64,000 nucleotides of DNA from Cryptomeria japonica (Eukaryota; Streptophyta; Pinopsida; Cupressales; Cupressaceae): contig NC_081406.1 in assembly GCF_030272615.1 (NCBI RefSeq), positions 239,928,422-239,992,421 on the forward strand, in the 5' to 3' direction. The notes beneath the pieces are model-generated. The model was not told the DNA's origin. It did no database searches and was given only the letters and a program-made list of their open reading frames with translations. This document shows, piece by piece, positions 51,001 through 63,957 of the stretch. Each line of letters opens with the position of its first letter. The stretch's first letter is position 1. Position numbers and translations under genes: made by a program.

Positions 51001-51117
51001 TGAAATCGAAGATTAGTGCTTTTATTTCTCTAGACTTTGAAATATCTCTGTGTATAAAGAGACTGGCGACTATGTGTTTGAGTTTAAAATTCTTTGATAA
51101 AAGAATTTCAGTATATA

Positions 51118-52458
51118 ATGGCTTTGGTTGTAGGTCAGCCATTGGGGGCTCAAATTGGACCTTTTGCTTTGCCACAATATTCAGCCCTACCTAAATGGTC
51201 AGGCTAATATCTTCCAAAGTTTTATGGAGATAGATTTCAAGACTCGAATGATCATATTAAAGAAGTCATTGTTGCATGTGGGATTCTCAGAGTACAAGAA
51301 GAGGATGTATTTGCTAGGCTATTTGTTGAAAGCCTTGTCAAAAATGCCACTGAATGGTTTCAAAATTTGATAGAGGGATGCATTACTGGCTGGAATGATT
51401 TAAAGGTAAAATTTCTTGGAATATTTCAGCTTGTGGTTGACACTTACAAATTGTTGTTGAATTTTTTTCAAATTCAGATGAAAAAGGATGAATCAATGAA
51501 AGATTTTGTTGATAGGTTTAATAGGTGTGTTGTTAAGATTCCTCAAGCTTGCCAACCGAATGAAAGTAATCAGCGATTTGTTTTTATTGTTGCATTACAA
51601 ACTGAGATTAAATTCTTGTTGATACGTAAGAAATTGCAAAAGTTGGAAGATGCACAAGAAGAGGCTATTAACATTGATGATGATATGATTCTGAGTGGAA
51701 TGAAGTGCATTAATGAGTGCAGTGTGGAGATGCCACAATCAGAAATTTGTTTTCATAATCAGAATTTGAAACCCATTGAAAAGCTTCAGCAAAGGAAACT
51801 CGTATTGAAGGCAGCAAAACCAACATCACCCATCTCATATCACAAGAATCTAACAGTCTTTAATGATGAAGATATCCGTGCATGTCTTATGGCTGAAAAT
51901 AGCTCTCACAGTATTATAGGCATCTATAATTTGCATGTTGAGGAGGATGATTCTTTTGAAGGTGGAAATGATCACAATTCAAAATTAGAAAATTTAATAT
52001 CATATGTAAATGTATCTCCCGTTAAGCGAAAGTTTGGTAATGAAAAATTAGATGAAAGACTGCTGGAAGATATTTCTTTCTCTAAATTTGATTCTTTCAC
52101 ATTTGAAGCTTCTAACGTGATTCCTACTAGTGGCCTTGATCAGGCAGACATGAAAGATCAACATGGACAAGAAATGTGTATTGGTGATAAAGTAGGGAAT
52201 ATTTCTCATCTTAATGAGAAGACAGAATTTGAATCTTTTCAATTTGATTGCATGCAAGATAATGATGAATTTTTGCAGCCCAAATCATTGGAGACTCATG
52301 AAGGTATTGAAGCACAAACTAAGGAGAACTTATTTTCCCCCATTACAACATCATACACTCAAACTGAAATGGAGGTATTTAAGTTTGATTGTAAAGATGA
52401 ACTATTTGTTAGTCCTCCCATGATGGAATCCTTTTGCTTTGAAGATGGTGTTTTTTAA
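51118..52458 (+). pseudogene. Gag-like protein of the gag-only element
   Basis: A 447-codon frame from ATG 51118 to TAA 52456-52458, broken once by TAA 51205-51207 (one change from CAA). It starts MALVVGQPLGAQIGPFALPQ, then LPKFYGDRFQDSNDHIKEV. The gag core VFARLFVESLVKNATEWFQN and MKKDESMKDFVDRFNRCVVK matches the retrotransposon gag capsid family. The second half is acidic and low in recognisable domains. No zinc knuckle is visible. Gag would package element RNA. The N-terminal stop makes the full-length product doubtful. A smaller product could start at ATG 51478 or 51499. Confidence 0.87.
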
Positions 52459-53093
52459 TACATCCTTTGAGAGTGAATATTCAGAGGACTCAAATTCAGT
52501 TTCAAATAACAATTTTGCAAATCACCCTCATCATCGTGGAGAGAACTATCATGGCAAAGGTTTATTGTATTTCTCCAAGACTCCTAAGGAATGCATGAGT
52601 GCTTTTAATACAAATCAGCCTATTTAATGTGTTGCTAACACATTACAACCAGAAGTCTATTAAGTGGAGTGTCTCCTTAGACCTAATGTGTTATTAAGAA
52701 AGCTTTCACAATATATTATTATTGGATCTTCTATCATAGTGGTTGCAAGCTATCTAATGGGAATGATGCTCTTCACATTTCAGCCACTTTTCGGAACGGG
52801 CGGGTACTTCTCTCAACCGGTAAATGGTTTCGCTCGAGCAACTACATGCTTCTCTTAAGATATGGGCGGTTTTCCCTATTCCTTGTAAATAATTTTTGTT
52901 GTGTTGTAGCTTTAGGTGTTTTGGTGCTGGTGTGTGTTTTCCCTGCTCCCTTCCACCGCCTGCAAGTAGTTCCTTGTGCTCTGTTTCTCCTTGACTCTAT
53001 TACCCAATGTTGCTAAGCACTATTCTCAACCAGAGATTCTGAAAGTTCTCCGCATTTTGTATGAAAAAAAAGAAGCCCCTGAATAGAGCCAGT
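52459..53093 (+). other. Internal noncoding tail with purine tract
   Basis: No pol sequence. GAAAAAAAAGAAG at 53063-53075 is the nearest purine tract, about 18 nt before the 3' LTR. Confidence 0.6.
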
Positions 53094-55327
53094 TACTGGC
53101 CCACTTGTGATCCACCCAATTGAAAATTTTTAAGTTGGGCCCCTCTAGTTGTGTATTATGTCTCCATAGACTTTTTCCCTTTAAAGTTCTATGTTAAATT
53201 CCAATTAAGTGAAAAAGAACATCTTTAAAACTCTCTGAACCATTGAACCCCCTTGAACTAGTTCAATCAGGTTCATTCAGTTCAATCAAGTTCAAAAGTT
53301 CAACCGGGTTCAAAATGGTTCAAAGTAGTTCAACAGGTTCCAAAAGTTCAAGCAGTTCTCGAGCAGTTCCCTAAGTGTAAGAGTTTGGGGTACAAGGTTT
53401 ACCATATACCACCAACATCGTTAGTTGTAAAGATTATCAAGAAACTCGAGTTTGAACAAGAAAGAGACTTTCATTTGGATGAATAGCAAGACACTCAGTT
53501 GCAAATAAAGCCACCCCACTTAATATCAAGAAAGAGAACAACTATGGCTCACACAGATGTTTAACATTTTATCATGCCTTCTTCTTTATAGCTGTCACAT
53601 TTTTCAACTATGGGATGTGGTGATATTATAATGAATTCATATTGGGTCCATATTGTTATGTTGCTAATCATACCAATAGTTTTCTTTTTCCAGGTTGCTT
53701 GTACAGATCAATGAAATCTTGGAGTTGCCAAGACACACATAGCTCTTGCACTACAAACAATATCAAATCATTTTTAATTTTTTTTTATGTTTAAGAGATG
53801 CAATCAGTGGACAAATTTTGTTCAACCAACAAAAGTTTGGAAGAAGAATATCGATTCACCATTTACTCAGGCAGAAATTGATTATTTTTCCCATAGGATT
53901 GTGAAAGAGTTGGCACGAAGAATGTTTATAATTTTCAATGCAACCTGTAAATACAAATTTTCTATGATAGCAAAATCAGTCTCCGTGCAAAGGGCATATC
54001 TCTCACTTCAATCATTGGATCATGTTGGATTTTGGATATGTTTTATGAAACCTATTTTAATAAGTTCTCACCAAAGGAATTGTGGAAATTCAATCTGGTC
54101 TACAAGATACACTTAACAGAATACAAGTCTAGAACAAAGAACATTTTCTGATTTTTGTGACAGAACAACCATCATGACTTTGGGAGCATATCTTTTCATT
54201 CCACCGTTGGATTTTTCTCATGTTTGGATATGTTGTGCACAAGCAAGTTGCGCACGGTTCCACTAGAGAGATTAGCCGAATTATGTCTTCTTCAAAAGAT
54301 ATGGTTGACTGAGTGCAAGTTTGTCCAAGGTGACCAATAGCAACAGAGTTTCTTGTCCTCAAATATTAACAAGGCACAACTTATATTTGCAATGATGGGG
54401 CCCATGATTAATTCATAAAACTTATATATTTTAAGTTATAATGTTTTTAGATTAAAAAATTATGATAAAGATTACATTGAATCCAAGAAAGTGTTTAAAT
54501 AATACATATCGAATGTGAAAGAGATGAAAGAGTGAAAACAGTTATTATATCCAGTTGTTAGCATATGATATGCTAGGATTCAGTTTTTGGAACCGAAAGT
54601 GTTTCACTGAGAGAAAAAGAAGGATAAATATGCAAAAGAAAGGGAAAAAGGGGGTTAGAACAGTAGACTTGGCTTTTAGAAAATTTTGTTTTGTCAAAAG
54701 GAAGTGATCAGTTTTTCCAGAATTTGAAATCGGAAGGAAGTAATGTGTGTATCTTTGTGTCTTTGTGGCGTGGAATATACATATAAAGATCATGTGCATT
54801 TTGAGGTTTTAAATCTTTGAGTTTGAATCCATGGAGTAATATTTCTTTGCAAATATTAATCCAGTCAAATTGTCTATGATCATTTTTCTGATGGTGAATA
54901 CTATTATTTATTTGGGGCTTCTTTCTATGTTGTTTAGAAAGATATTTAGTTGAAAAGAGACTTTGTTTCTTTTGTTTATTTTATGAAGTACTGAAATCAG
55001 TGTTATTGAACTTTTCTTTGATTACTTCTGATTTTCGTGGTGAAACATCTTGTAGAAAGTTATTCTAAAATATTTACATATTACCTAGTCTCTCATCTAA
55101 GAATGAAGTGGGTAGCCTTATGTGCTTTTAGGTTAAAAGCATATCAGTTTATTTAGTTAGACTATTCCTTGAATAACTAATGGAGGGAGTTGTACCTATC
55201 TAAAATTCAGAGGGAACTGATGCATGCCACACTTACCCAGCTCTATAGTTGAAATTTTATTTTTCAAAGAGGGTAAGAGAGTTTTTAATCAATTCAAAAA
55301 AGAGAAAAACAAATCTGTTCACTAACA
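53094..55327 (+). repeat. 3' LTR of the gag-only element
   Basis: Partner of 48741-50974, followed by the ATATC target duplication. Confidence 0.94.
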
Positions 55328-55332
55328 ATATC

Positions 55333-58300
55333 TAAGCTATAAAAATGTTAATATTATATTACAATATTATATCAAAGGCTTTTTTGTTATTATTGCTATG
55401 ATGTAAATTGGTAATATTAAATATTTTTGGACATACATATGCATGTATCAAAATATATGTGAGTATGTCAATTTATTTATGGATTACCCATTAAGTCAAC
55501 CCTTCCCAATTAAGAGTCTTTTTAGTTTATGCTTTGCATCCCAAGGCTTCTTGTGTTATTGATTTAAAACTGATGTTTAGTGTAAATTTATTTTACTTGT
55601 GATTCAAGAGATTGTTTTGCCCATTTTGGCATACTCTCGTGATGTTTTTTCCATGAGGAGGAAATGACCATGCTTTTGATTTGTGGTAGTGAGTATGACG
55701 ACCTCATGATGTTGATATATTTTAGTGCAGTGGTATCATGAGTTGGGCATATTCCTTTGGTTAAGAGGCTTGTTCTTTCACATGTGTTTTTGTTTAGTCT
55801 TTGGGAATGTGTATGTTATGGTTTGGCATTGTTGGTGTTGTGTCTAATTTTTGTTTGTGTAAGACGGTAAGCTAATCTACCTTGATTTTCTCTCTCAAGG
55901 TCAAGATGGCTACACATGCCCATAGGCTAGTGCCTTGTTTCTTGGTTCGGAATGTGATGACACTCCCTCGTACATGTGAGTTCTTTGTCTATTTTTTTGT
56001 ATTCTTGCTATGATGTTTATTGACCTCTAGATTCTCTCGTTCTTTCTTGGTTTCTTGGTGCATGGTTGTATGTGTGGAAGTTGTTTGGTATTAGTCCCTT
56101 TGGTAAAGAATCAACCTTGCTTTAGTGTGTGAGTTGGGACCTAGCAACATCTCCTAGCTCGGAGGGTGGTTCCTTGTAGGTTCCACATTGGTCGAGTGGT
56201 TCGAGATTTTTTCCATTGGGATTTTTCCCTCTTCTTTGGTGTTGTCTTCATGTGTGGACTTGGAGTTTTCTTCATGTTGACCTTGAACCCTTGGAGCAGA
56301 TTCATGTATTGATCCCTTTGTGATGGAGACACTCTTATCGTGTATTAAATAAGGAATTGATGTATAAGAAGTGAGTTAAACTCACGATTGTATCACTATG
56401 TAAAAGCAACCAACATTCTATCCATGATTTACTCTAACTTGTACATTCAGAAGGAAATAATATAAGTTATTAAAAATGTAAGTAGAAAGAAGGAAGAAAT
56501 GATATACTCTTACTAGTAATGTCTTACCATTTGTTAGTCATGTCTATTTCCTTAAAATTGGATTCATAGAACATGAATGATTTGTCATGCTTAATATATG
56601 TGAAGGATTAGCTATTTGTAATTGAAATGTGTTTTGTTAATGAGTTAAATCAACAATACCATTATTTATGTGGTAATTAAATGTTAGATAGTAGATGCGT
56701 AGGTGTGATTTCAATGCAATGGAAAATGGATGTTATCACTTCCTCCATTTTATATTTTTAGAAATGGAAATGAGCTAATGCTTGTATCTTCAATATCTTT
56801 ATGAGAATATGGATGCAAATAAAGTTGATGTTAGCATATAGTTATGAGATCAATGAAATGAACAATTACATTAAACGAAAAACTTAAACTATCAATGATA
56901 AAGCATGGGAAACACAAGGTCATTGATGATGTACTTGAATTCTTGGAAACTACAATAATACTAAGGCTAAAAACTATAATGGAACTTAGTACATAGACAT
57001 CATTAAGAGCTAAAGGAAAATACATTTAATTTTGTTATGGCTGCCATAAAACTAGCATTGCATAATTAGTAATATAAACATGTATGATGCATACATAGGT
57101 TAATGAACATGCTTGTGGGTTGATGCATTGAGTAGTGGACATCAATAATAGCATATCATGGGAAGTGTATGATATAGGCTAATATGCATACTTGCATTTG
57201 TAGATGTGTTCCATGGTAAGGATAAATCATTATGATCATAGAAGTGGACTAATATAATAATGGTAAACTAGATGTGTCGATCATAAATCATAAATGGAGT
57301 AAGTCTAGTAGTGACGTCAATACCCTAGAAAAACAATGAAACTATGTAAGCCATTAAACTGTGTAAACATGAATTCACTTGTGTTAGTAATGTAATGTAT
57401 GAAACAAAGGTTAAACACTTAATGTTTGACTTTAAACTATTGAACTAAATCATAAACTTAATGTCTAAATCAGATTAGATGTAACCTTGTTAGTAAACAA
57501 AAAATAAATTATTCCACTCTTTTGAACCTAGCTGTAGTAAGTTTCCTTGGGGTTTGTTGGCAGGTGCTACAGGGTCAGTTTCTATGCCAACTAGTAGTAG
57601 AGGTACAATTTCAGGTATTGGCATTCAAACTCAACTTTTCATGTTCAAACTTGAAATGTTCATAACTTTTGCATTTTTTTATAATTTTTGAATGACATTT
57701 TCTTAAAACATATCCAAAACATCTTTTTTTGCATTTTATTTTTAAGTAGGTCTTACCATTTTTCATTTATGCAAAATTTTTCCTTCAAACTACTAACATA
57801 AATGGTTTTTGTGTGATATTGAACATTTTTATTAATGTAAGTGGGGAAGAGCCCAAACCCATTAAAAATAAAACAAATTACATTAAAACAACCATTACTT
57901 GAGTACAACACAACAAAGCTAAAATAGATCAAAAACTAAACTATTTGAAAATTAAAGTTAAGACTGAGAAACAAGCCCAATAGAACAATTTGAGATTTTT
58001 TAGTTAGCGAGAATGACCCTTTTTATTTCATCATACAATTTTTCAAAAAAGAAACATTTTCTAAAGAAACTAGGGGAGCAATGCGAGCATAACCCTCAAA
58101 AGAAGCAATGAATCTGAAAGTCAAGCCTTTGAGGTGGGCCTATGACAAAAATTTGAGCCTAAAATAGTTAGACTATGGATATAGGTGTCTTATTCCAGTA
58201 GGTGTCTGGGTGCCAAAATTTACCCAAATCTAGTATGAGAAGACTCAAAACTACAAATCCTCCAAATTTCAAGAAAAACTAGCAAGACCATGGTGCTAGG

Positions 58301-59690
58301 TGTCGTAGTCAAAGCTTTTTCTCCTAAATTTTCTTTTGTAATCTCTATCTTAGTTGTCTTAGTCTTGTTGTACCTAAAAATTGAGGTTGAATCCAAAATT
58401 TGAAACTACAAAAGCACAAAAGGGAAGGGAAATGGTTACAACTATATAGGGGTTTGCTTTAGCCAAACCTTCAATTTGGTGTTCCACCTCCACATATTGC
58501 CAAGTTTGTTTTGAGATAGAAGTGTGTGCTTTGAACCTTAAGTATAATAGGATGGATAAATATAAATCAAAATCCCTACTCAAGTATAATAGAGTAAAGC
58601 CTAGATGAGGCAAGTAAAGGGTGATGTATAAATCAAATCAAGAATGGATGAATCAAAACATAATAAATGATGGATAAATATCGAATATAAAGTTAAAACT
58701 TAGAAATGCAAGAATGACATATAATCATACCAAACCCTTAAGGGAAGGTACAAGCTAATCATTGGTCAATAATTCCACATCATCCTCCAACATTTCTGAA
58801 ATTTCCATCATGATGAATGATAAGTGACAATTTTCATTAGTGATGGGTTTGACCAAGGCTGGAGAGGGTGTAGGTAGTGTGAAAGAATGGGGAGAACATG
58901 GGAGCATCAGAAGAGATTATAAGGATGTTGTGAGGAAGTGGAGAGTGCTTACACATGTGTGGGAAAGGTAGCTAGGATTCCAAAATAATCAAGTTTGATA
59001 GTAACATGGGAGGTGGTCTTCTAGATAGTTCCAAAAAGAAAGAAAAAAACATAAGCCCTCCTGGAGAAAAAAATCCCAAGCTTTTTTTGGTTTTAAGGTT
59101 CATGTCTTAGAATTGAGTGAAGAAGGAAGGAAGGAGGCCAAGTTTGGTATCAAGAGATGAATGGAGAGAGACACTTAGAGCTACACCAATCTTCCTCAAG
59201 TGAAATAGAAGAAGCTAAATAATTCCCTTGTTTTGCCCACTCTTATTCTTGTTTGTGTTCATGCATCCATTGTTGTATCTTGATGTGGACATGTAATAGT
59301 TGTCTTTTTAAATATGCTTTTTAGATTTATGTCATGTGTTGGGATGGGAACTAGTTGGAGTATGTCTCCCTCAATGTGAAGATCACTCCATGTGTTTGGG
59401 GTAGAATATGTATGAGGCATAATGGGAAGGTATTTTATTTTGTTGAGTATGAGTACCCATGTGGATTATAGGGAGAATGTTGTGCATATTAGTGGATGAA
59501 GCTTATTTTGTTGAGTAAGAGTACCCATGAATATTAATGAAAGAATGGCATGCATGTTGATGGGGAAGCTTATCTTTTTGGGTATGAGTACCCTCTAGAT
59601 CTTGAGAGAACTTGTTAATCTTATGAAGATATCATAGCTTGGGGCTATTAGTATTGTGGTGAAATGAATGTATTGGGAGGATGTGATGAT
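55333..59690. other. Gene-poor AT-rich DNA
   Basis: No ORF with a recognisable domain. Stretches near 56130-56345 and 60000-60120 (AGCTCGG(A/G)GG, CCA(C)ATTGGTC) are less AT-rich and could be eroded retroelement ends. No paired LTRs were found. Confidence 0.5.
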
Positions 59691-59694
59691 TTTA

Positions 59695-59868
59695 GTCATA
59701 CAGAAACATGATAACCCTTCCCTCAAGTGTGTTTCACACTCCCCTCTTAAGGTTCAGGTATGAACCTTTGTGTTAGCAAGGATGTCATACAGAGACATGA
59801 TAACCCTTCCCTCAAGTGTGTTTCACACTCCCCCTCTTAAGGTTCAGGTATGAACCTTTGTGTTAGCA
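59695..59868. repeat. 89-bp tandem duplication
   Basis: GTCATACAG(A/G)AACATGATAA ... CCTTTGTGTTAGCA occurs at 59695-59778 and 59784-59868, almost identical (one extra C in the second). It contains the foldback AAGGTTCAGGTATGAACCTT. Confidence 0.95.
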
Positions 59869-60639
59869 TTCCCATGGGTTGTTTGTCCTGTGTGATTAGT
59901 TTCTATATGTTACATTTATGGTATCATGAGTGAAATAGTTGTGTATGTTGTTGTTTTTTTGTTTTTGTTTTATTTTTGGTTGTGCTACCTAATCACTACC
60001 CTCTCTCCAAGCTCGGGGGTGGACTGTTCTTTAATCCTATGATTGGGAGGTGAACGAACTCCCCATTGGTCATGCAAGGAGTTTTTTTTTCCTATGTGTG
60101 CAGGTTGAGTGGTTCAGGTGTATTAGAAGAGAAGAGAACACCACTGTATATATTCACTTCCTACAGATATGTTGAGAAAACGTGTTATTTTTTTTTGAAC
60201 TGTTGTTCATTGGTGAAATACACTTGCAGTGTACATGAAAACATAGCTTAAGTAGCCTATGTGTAATTATTGTGTAAGGGATTATTCTTGTAATTATTTC
60301 ATTGTAACCCTTTTTCTCTCTAGGAGATGCTGTAATAAGGCACCTGTAAGAATCTTCTTGATAAATGTGATGGTATAACCATGCTAAACTTATCCGTTAT
60401 CAGACATATCTAGTGGTAAAATAAATAAATTAATTAATAAAAATAAGAGTGAAGAACCAGTATGTGTATTTATTTGCTATAGGTAGCTTGCTGGGAATGA
60501 TACCTTAGCTATAGAAGAAGGAGGAAATTATTTATTCTATCTTAGTATGGCATTAAGAGAAGGAGCTACATAAGAAAATTGTCTTGCTTTATGATACGTA
60601 ATATGTTGTATCTAACTTTCATACATTTTTTTATTTGCC
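59869..60639. other. Unassigned DNA
   Basis: Nothing recognised apart from ordinary AT-rich text and a polypyrimidine-rich patch near 60312. Confidence 0.45.
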
Positions 60640-61190
60640 GATAGACAATTCCCTATGGGGTTGCACCCCCACCGGTATTGTCTCATGCCACGAAATTGAC
60701 ACTTCGCGTTGCCGTTGAATTTTTGTCGGTAGGTTTTCTGTGACAGTTCCTATAATGCGTGGCAAGGGTTTATATTCCAGCTGTGGTGGGCATTGTTGTG
60801 CCTGCTTGCATGCGGGTTGCGTATCCATCCGGAAGTGTATTGTGGACATTCTATTTAGGGCTTCGTATAGGCATTTTCAGAGACCTCTTGAACCCATCTT
60901 CAATCGACTCTTAAGCTCTTTTTGGTCCCAACCTCCATGGCGTAGGGGACTATTTTTATGGTTTTGCTGCAACCTTCACATTCCGCTATTCTTTCATTCA
61001 GTACGGATAGACACCTAAGCGAGACATCACATTGGAGCTAGGCATACTTATGTGCATACTCCATCTCACGGGACAGGGCTTATACCAGGCATCTACCGGA
61101 AAAGTTTCAATCTCGGATGCTTCCTTATATACCATTACGCAGGGGTGACTGTTGAATAGGTCTGCCAAAGCAGCTGTTATATGAGGTTAG
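60640..61190. other. Compositionally distinct island, possible organelle-derived insert
   Basis: About 550 bp with clearly higher GC and many CpG sites (CACCCCCACCGG, TTCGCGTTGCCG, GCATCTACCGG) between AT-rich flanks. The unspoiled CpGs contrast with the C-to-T decay elsewhere. A 92-codon frame (60740-61018) reads RRGLFLWFCCNLHIPLF but matches no family I know. A mitochondrial or recent insert is one possibility; I cannot name the source. Confidence 0.4.
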
Positions 61191-61639
61191 CAATAAAAGA
61201 GAATAAAATAATCCCTGTAGTTAAACTGCATTTTCATTACTGAATAAATCTCTTCATCCCATATAACATTGATATTGTAAAGATTTACAGATCAAGGTAT
61301 AGTCTTGGGTGTTTTTTCTGTTCCATAGTTCTTTACTGTTTCTGTATCTTCTATGTGGCCTACAGTCTGTCATATAAGAGAGATGTGAATTCTACCTGAT
61401 TTGAGAGCTTATACAGTACAAAGGTGTATGCCAAGTTCATTTTAGGTACTTCTAAACTTCGAATTGTTTATTGTTGGTGGCTTTGGTTTACGACTTAATG
61501 TCATTGTTATGGCATACACTCTGCAGTCGAAGTCAGATGTAAATTTTGCATGATTTGAGAGCTTGTACATTACAAACTCATATACTTGTTTCCTTCACAA
61601 TTGTAGTGTTTTTCTTAATCCTTGTTTTCTGTGCTAAAG

Positions 61640-61806
61640 AGTTATTCTTTTTAATTGAACATAAATTTGGAAATACTGAAATTGGAGGTGTGGACTCAAC
61701 AAATGCATGCTATGGTGGAACTGCGGCTTTATTTAACTGTATTAACTGGGTTGAAAGCAATTCGTGGGATGGACGCTATGGTCTTGTTGTAGCTACAGAC
61801 AGTGCA
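61640..61806 (+). CDS. HMGS: Exon of hydroxymethylglutaryl-CoA synthase (catalytic-Cys exon)
   Basis: The peptide [18 protein letters not shown], then [18 protein letters not shown] and [11 protein letters not shown], matches the active-site region of plant HMG-CoA synthase. The catalytic Cys codon is at 61708-61710 (NACYGG). The enzyme joins acetyl-CoA to acetoacetyl-CoA to give HMG-CoA in the cytosolic mevalonate pathway. The exon ends at GCA before a GTATGA donor at 61807. The next conserved residue (Val) would start the following exon. The 5' edge is uncertain: 61640, after GCTAAAG, is the best acceptor, but the residues before FGNT fit the family poorly. No stop or frameshift occurs. The next exon is not within the 2.2 kb to the window end, nor the preceding one upstream, so the gene has long introns or this is an isolated exon copy. 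Confidence 0.9.
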
Positions 61807-63740
61807 GTATGATCTTTTATCTATGCCATGGATTTACTTGCTTTGAGAAATTGATCTTATAGTTAAGCACTTTTGTAATGGTATATTTTTGTGGATTGCA
61901 TGTATGCTTGTATTTGATTTGAGACTGAATCTCTTAAGTTTTAGATTGTTTAGATATTTTCAAAAAAGTATACCCCTTTCTTTCTTCTGAACCACGTCTT
62001 ACCATTGGTTTCTGTTGTTGATGTTAAAATAGAGAGATGATTCCATCTAAATTTTAAAAGTTTCTTGTGCCTTTGTTTTGAATTTTGGGGCATATAGTGA
62101 AATATTTACTGGTTTCTTTGTTACACTATCTTTAATAGCAAATATGCTTTTTGGGGGAATTATTTTAGAAATAAATATAGATTTTAAAGAGTTGTGCTTT
62201 CTTTACCAAATAATTATTCTAATTCAAAATTTCTATGAGAAGAATCCAATAACCAAACATGGGTGGAAAATTTATATTAAAATAAAATGCAACTTCAAGG
62301 CAAGAGATGACATAGAGAAGCACCCATATATCAGGGCTTTTAAAAGAAAATTTAGATGTTATTTTCAGACTCAATGAAACTAAGCACCCATATATCAGGG
62401 CTTTTAAAAGAAAATTTAGATGTTATTTTCAGACTCAATGAAACTAAGCTAATTTATGGTATTCTTTTGCCAGTTTATGGTTTTCTTCTTTGCTGTCCGG
62501 TAAATACCATTAGAAAACTAAATGAGAAAACGGACAAGCCCGGAAATTATCATGCATATTTCCAATCAAATCAGATTTCCAATAGATCAAATCAAATCTT
62601 GTAGTTAACAACTCGAGTCTAATCTTTCTTCTGCAATTGGCCGTATCTTTCACTGGGCCGTTGAGAGTAAATTTTTTTGGGAGAAGGGGGTACCGAATTG
62701 AAGAGGAAAAAAATCTTGTATAGGAGAAGGCTGGAAGGAAGCACATGTAATAAGAAATTTCATTTTAAGACTACAAGATGAAGGGTTTTGAGAGAACTAT
62801 GGTACTAGGCATGTTACATTTTAATTATCGGCTCCATACTTGAAGAATGCATGGGAGGATATGCCACTCCGTTATTGAGAGAAATTTATCTTTGAGCACT
62901 TATTATATTCTCTACTTTATTTTCCACACTGATACTTAAGAGAAAGAAGGCATAAACTTAATTCTTTTTCGCTTTATTCTCTTAGGGAGAGACAGAGAAC
63001 AAAACAAATATGCACTAAAAGAGAAATGTATGGAATATTTACCTAATGCTATATGTTGATATTAAAATTGCTTTGTGATCTAAATAAACATGTCAAAGAA
63101 TATTCAAGATTAAGCTCTAGGAGCGGGGTCAGTAGCTTATCTTGAAGCAATTACCTTTAGAAACAATGGGGAGTCCACCTGTAGCATATACATCCCTTTT
63201 ATTGAAAAATATATATAGCCTGTATCCCTTCTGGGTTGAGAGCCAGATCCAATAGCATAAGACACAGGGGCGGAACCACAGAGGGCAGCATTAATGGAGC
63301 CAGCAGAATAGGTAGTTAACCAAGGTGTGGACAAATAATTTCGCCTGTAGCAATTAGTCTATTTCTTAAAAAATGCATAGGCCTAATGCCTCAGCATTGA
63401 ATGCGTGCACCAAAAATATAATTGGGCTTTGAATGTTGTCTAAAATATATTGTGGCTATATTCCAAATTTTATGAAGAAAAATTTAAATTAGGACATTTC
63501 TTTTTAATGCAAATAAAACGGAACATACCCGAACTTGCAGAATTCATGCTTAAAAGAAGAGACAACATCTTTGGATCACAAGAGAGGAAACCAAAGGAAA
63601 ACTGCTCATTTGACATTTCTGCAGTAGATAGTTGAAAAGCTCATTTCTTAACAATTTCATCAGTATCCCTTTCCTTTACTACAGGGTATATTGACATAGC
63701 ATTTGATAATTAATTGTTGTCTTTCTTAACCAATTTCCTT
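61807..63740. other. Putative HMGS intron sequence
   Basis: No further HMGS exon seen. It contains the 64-bp duplication and unassigned short ORFs, including a minus-strand frame at 63334-63137 with no known match. Confidence 0.5.
62321..62448. repeat. Perfect 64-bp tandem duplication
   Basis: Two identical 64-nt units starting CACCCATATATCAGGGCTTT at 62321 and 62385, with no difference. It lies in the putative HMGS intron. Confidence 0.97.
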
Positions 63741-63744
63741 TGCT

Positions 63745-63957
63745 ATGCCATGCCATGCCAAAACTCTGCCCTTATGCTTCTTGAGTACATGGCCTTCTGT
63801 CATAACTCTTCTGGATAGACGAGGTCGTCTTCCCAAGCATAACTATCTCGATTATTCAATCACCAATTTGCTTACAGCTATTATCATTGCCTCAACATTT
63901 AGACAGATTGGCAGTAATGCTCACAACATCCCCAATTTCTTCTCTCAGCTCAACCAG
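63745..63957 (+). other. Weak exon candidate at the right edge
   Basis: An open frame reading PSVITLLDRRGRLPKHNYLD and GSNAHNIPNFFSQLNQ ends at a strong donor CAG/GTAAGA (63957/63958). No family recognised, and it is not an HMGS segment. The acceptor and start are undefined, so it may be chance. Confidence 0.25.

Larger units (their letters stand above)
48741..55327 (+). mobile_element. Complete gag-only LTR retrotransposon with 2234-bp LTRs
   Basis: LTRs 48741-50974 and 53094-55327 are the same length (2234 bp) and highly similar. They flank only 2119 bp of internal DNA that encodes one gag-like frame. A perfect 5-bp target duplication ATATC lies at 48736-48740 and 55328-55332. The 5' LTR starts TGTTGG and the 3' LTR ends ACTAACA. 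The other two ends carry transitions (TACTGG start, AAATA end). There is no protease, reverse transcriptase or integrase, so it fits the TR-GAG class and would be mobilised by another element. Confidence 0.94.

Noticed and set aside
63137..63334. Minus-strand 65 aa ORF near the right edge
   Set aside because: No recognisable family, no splice or start support.
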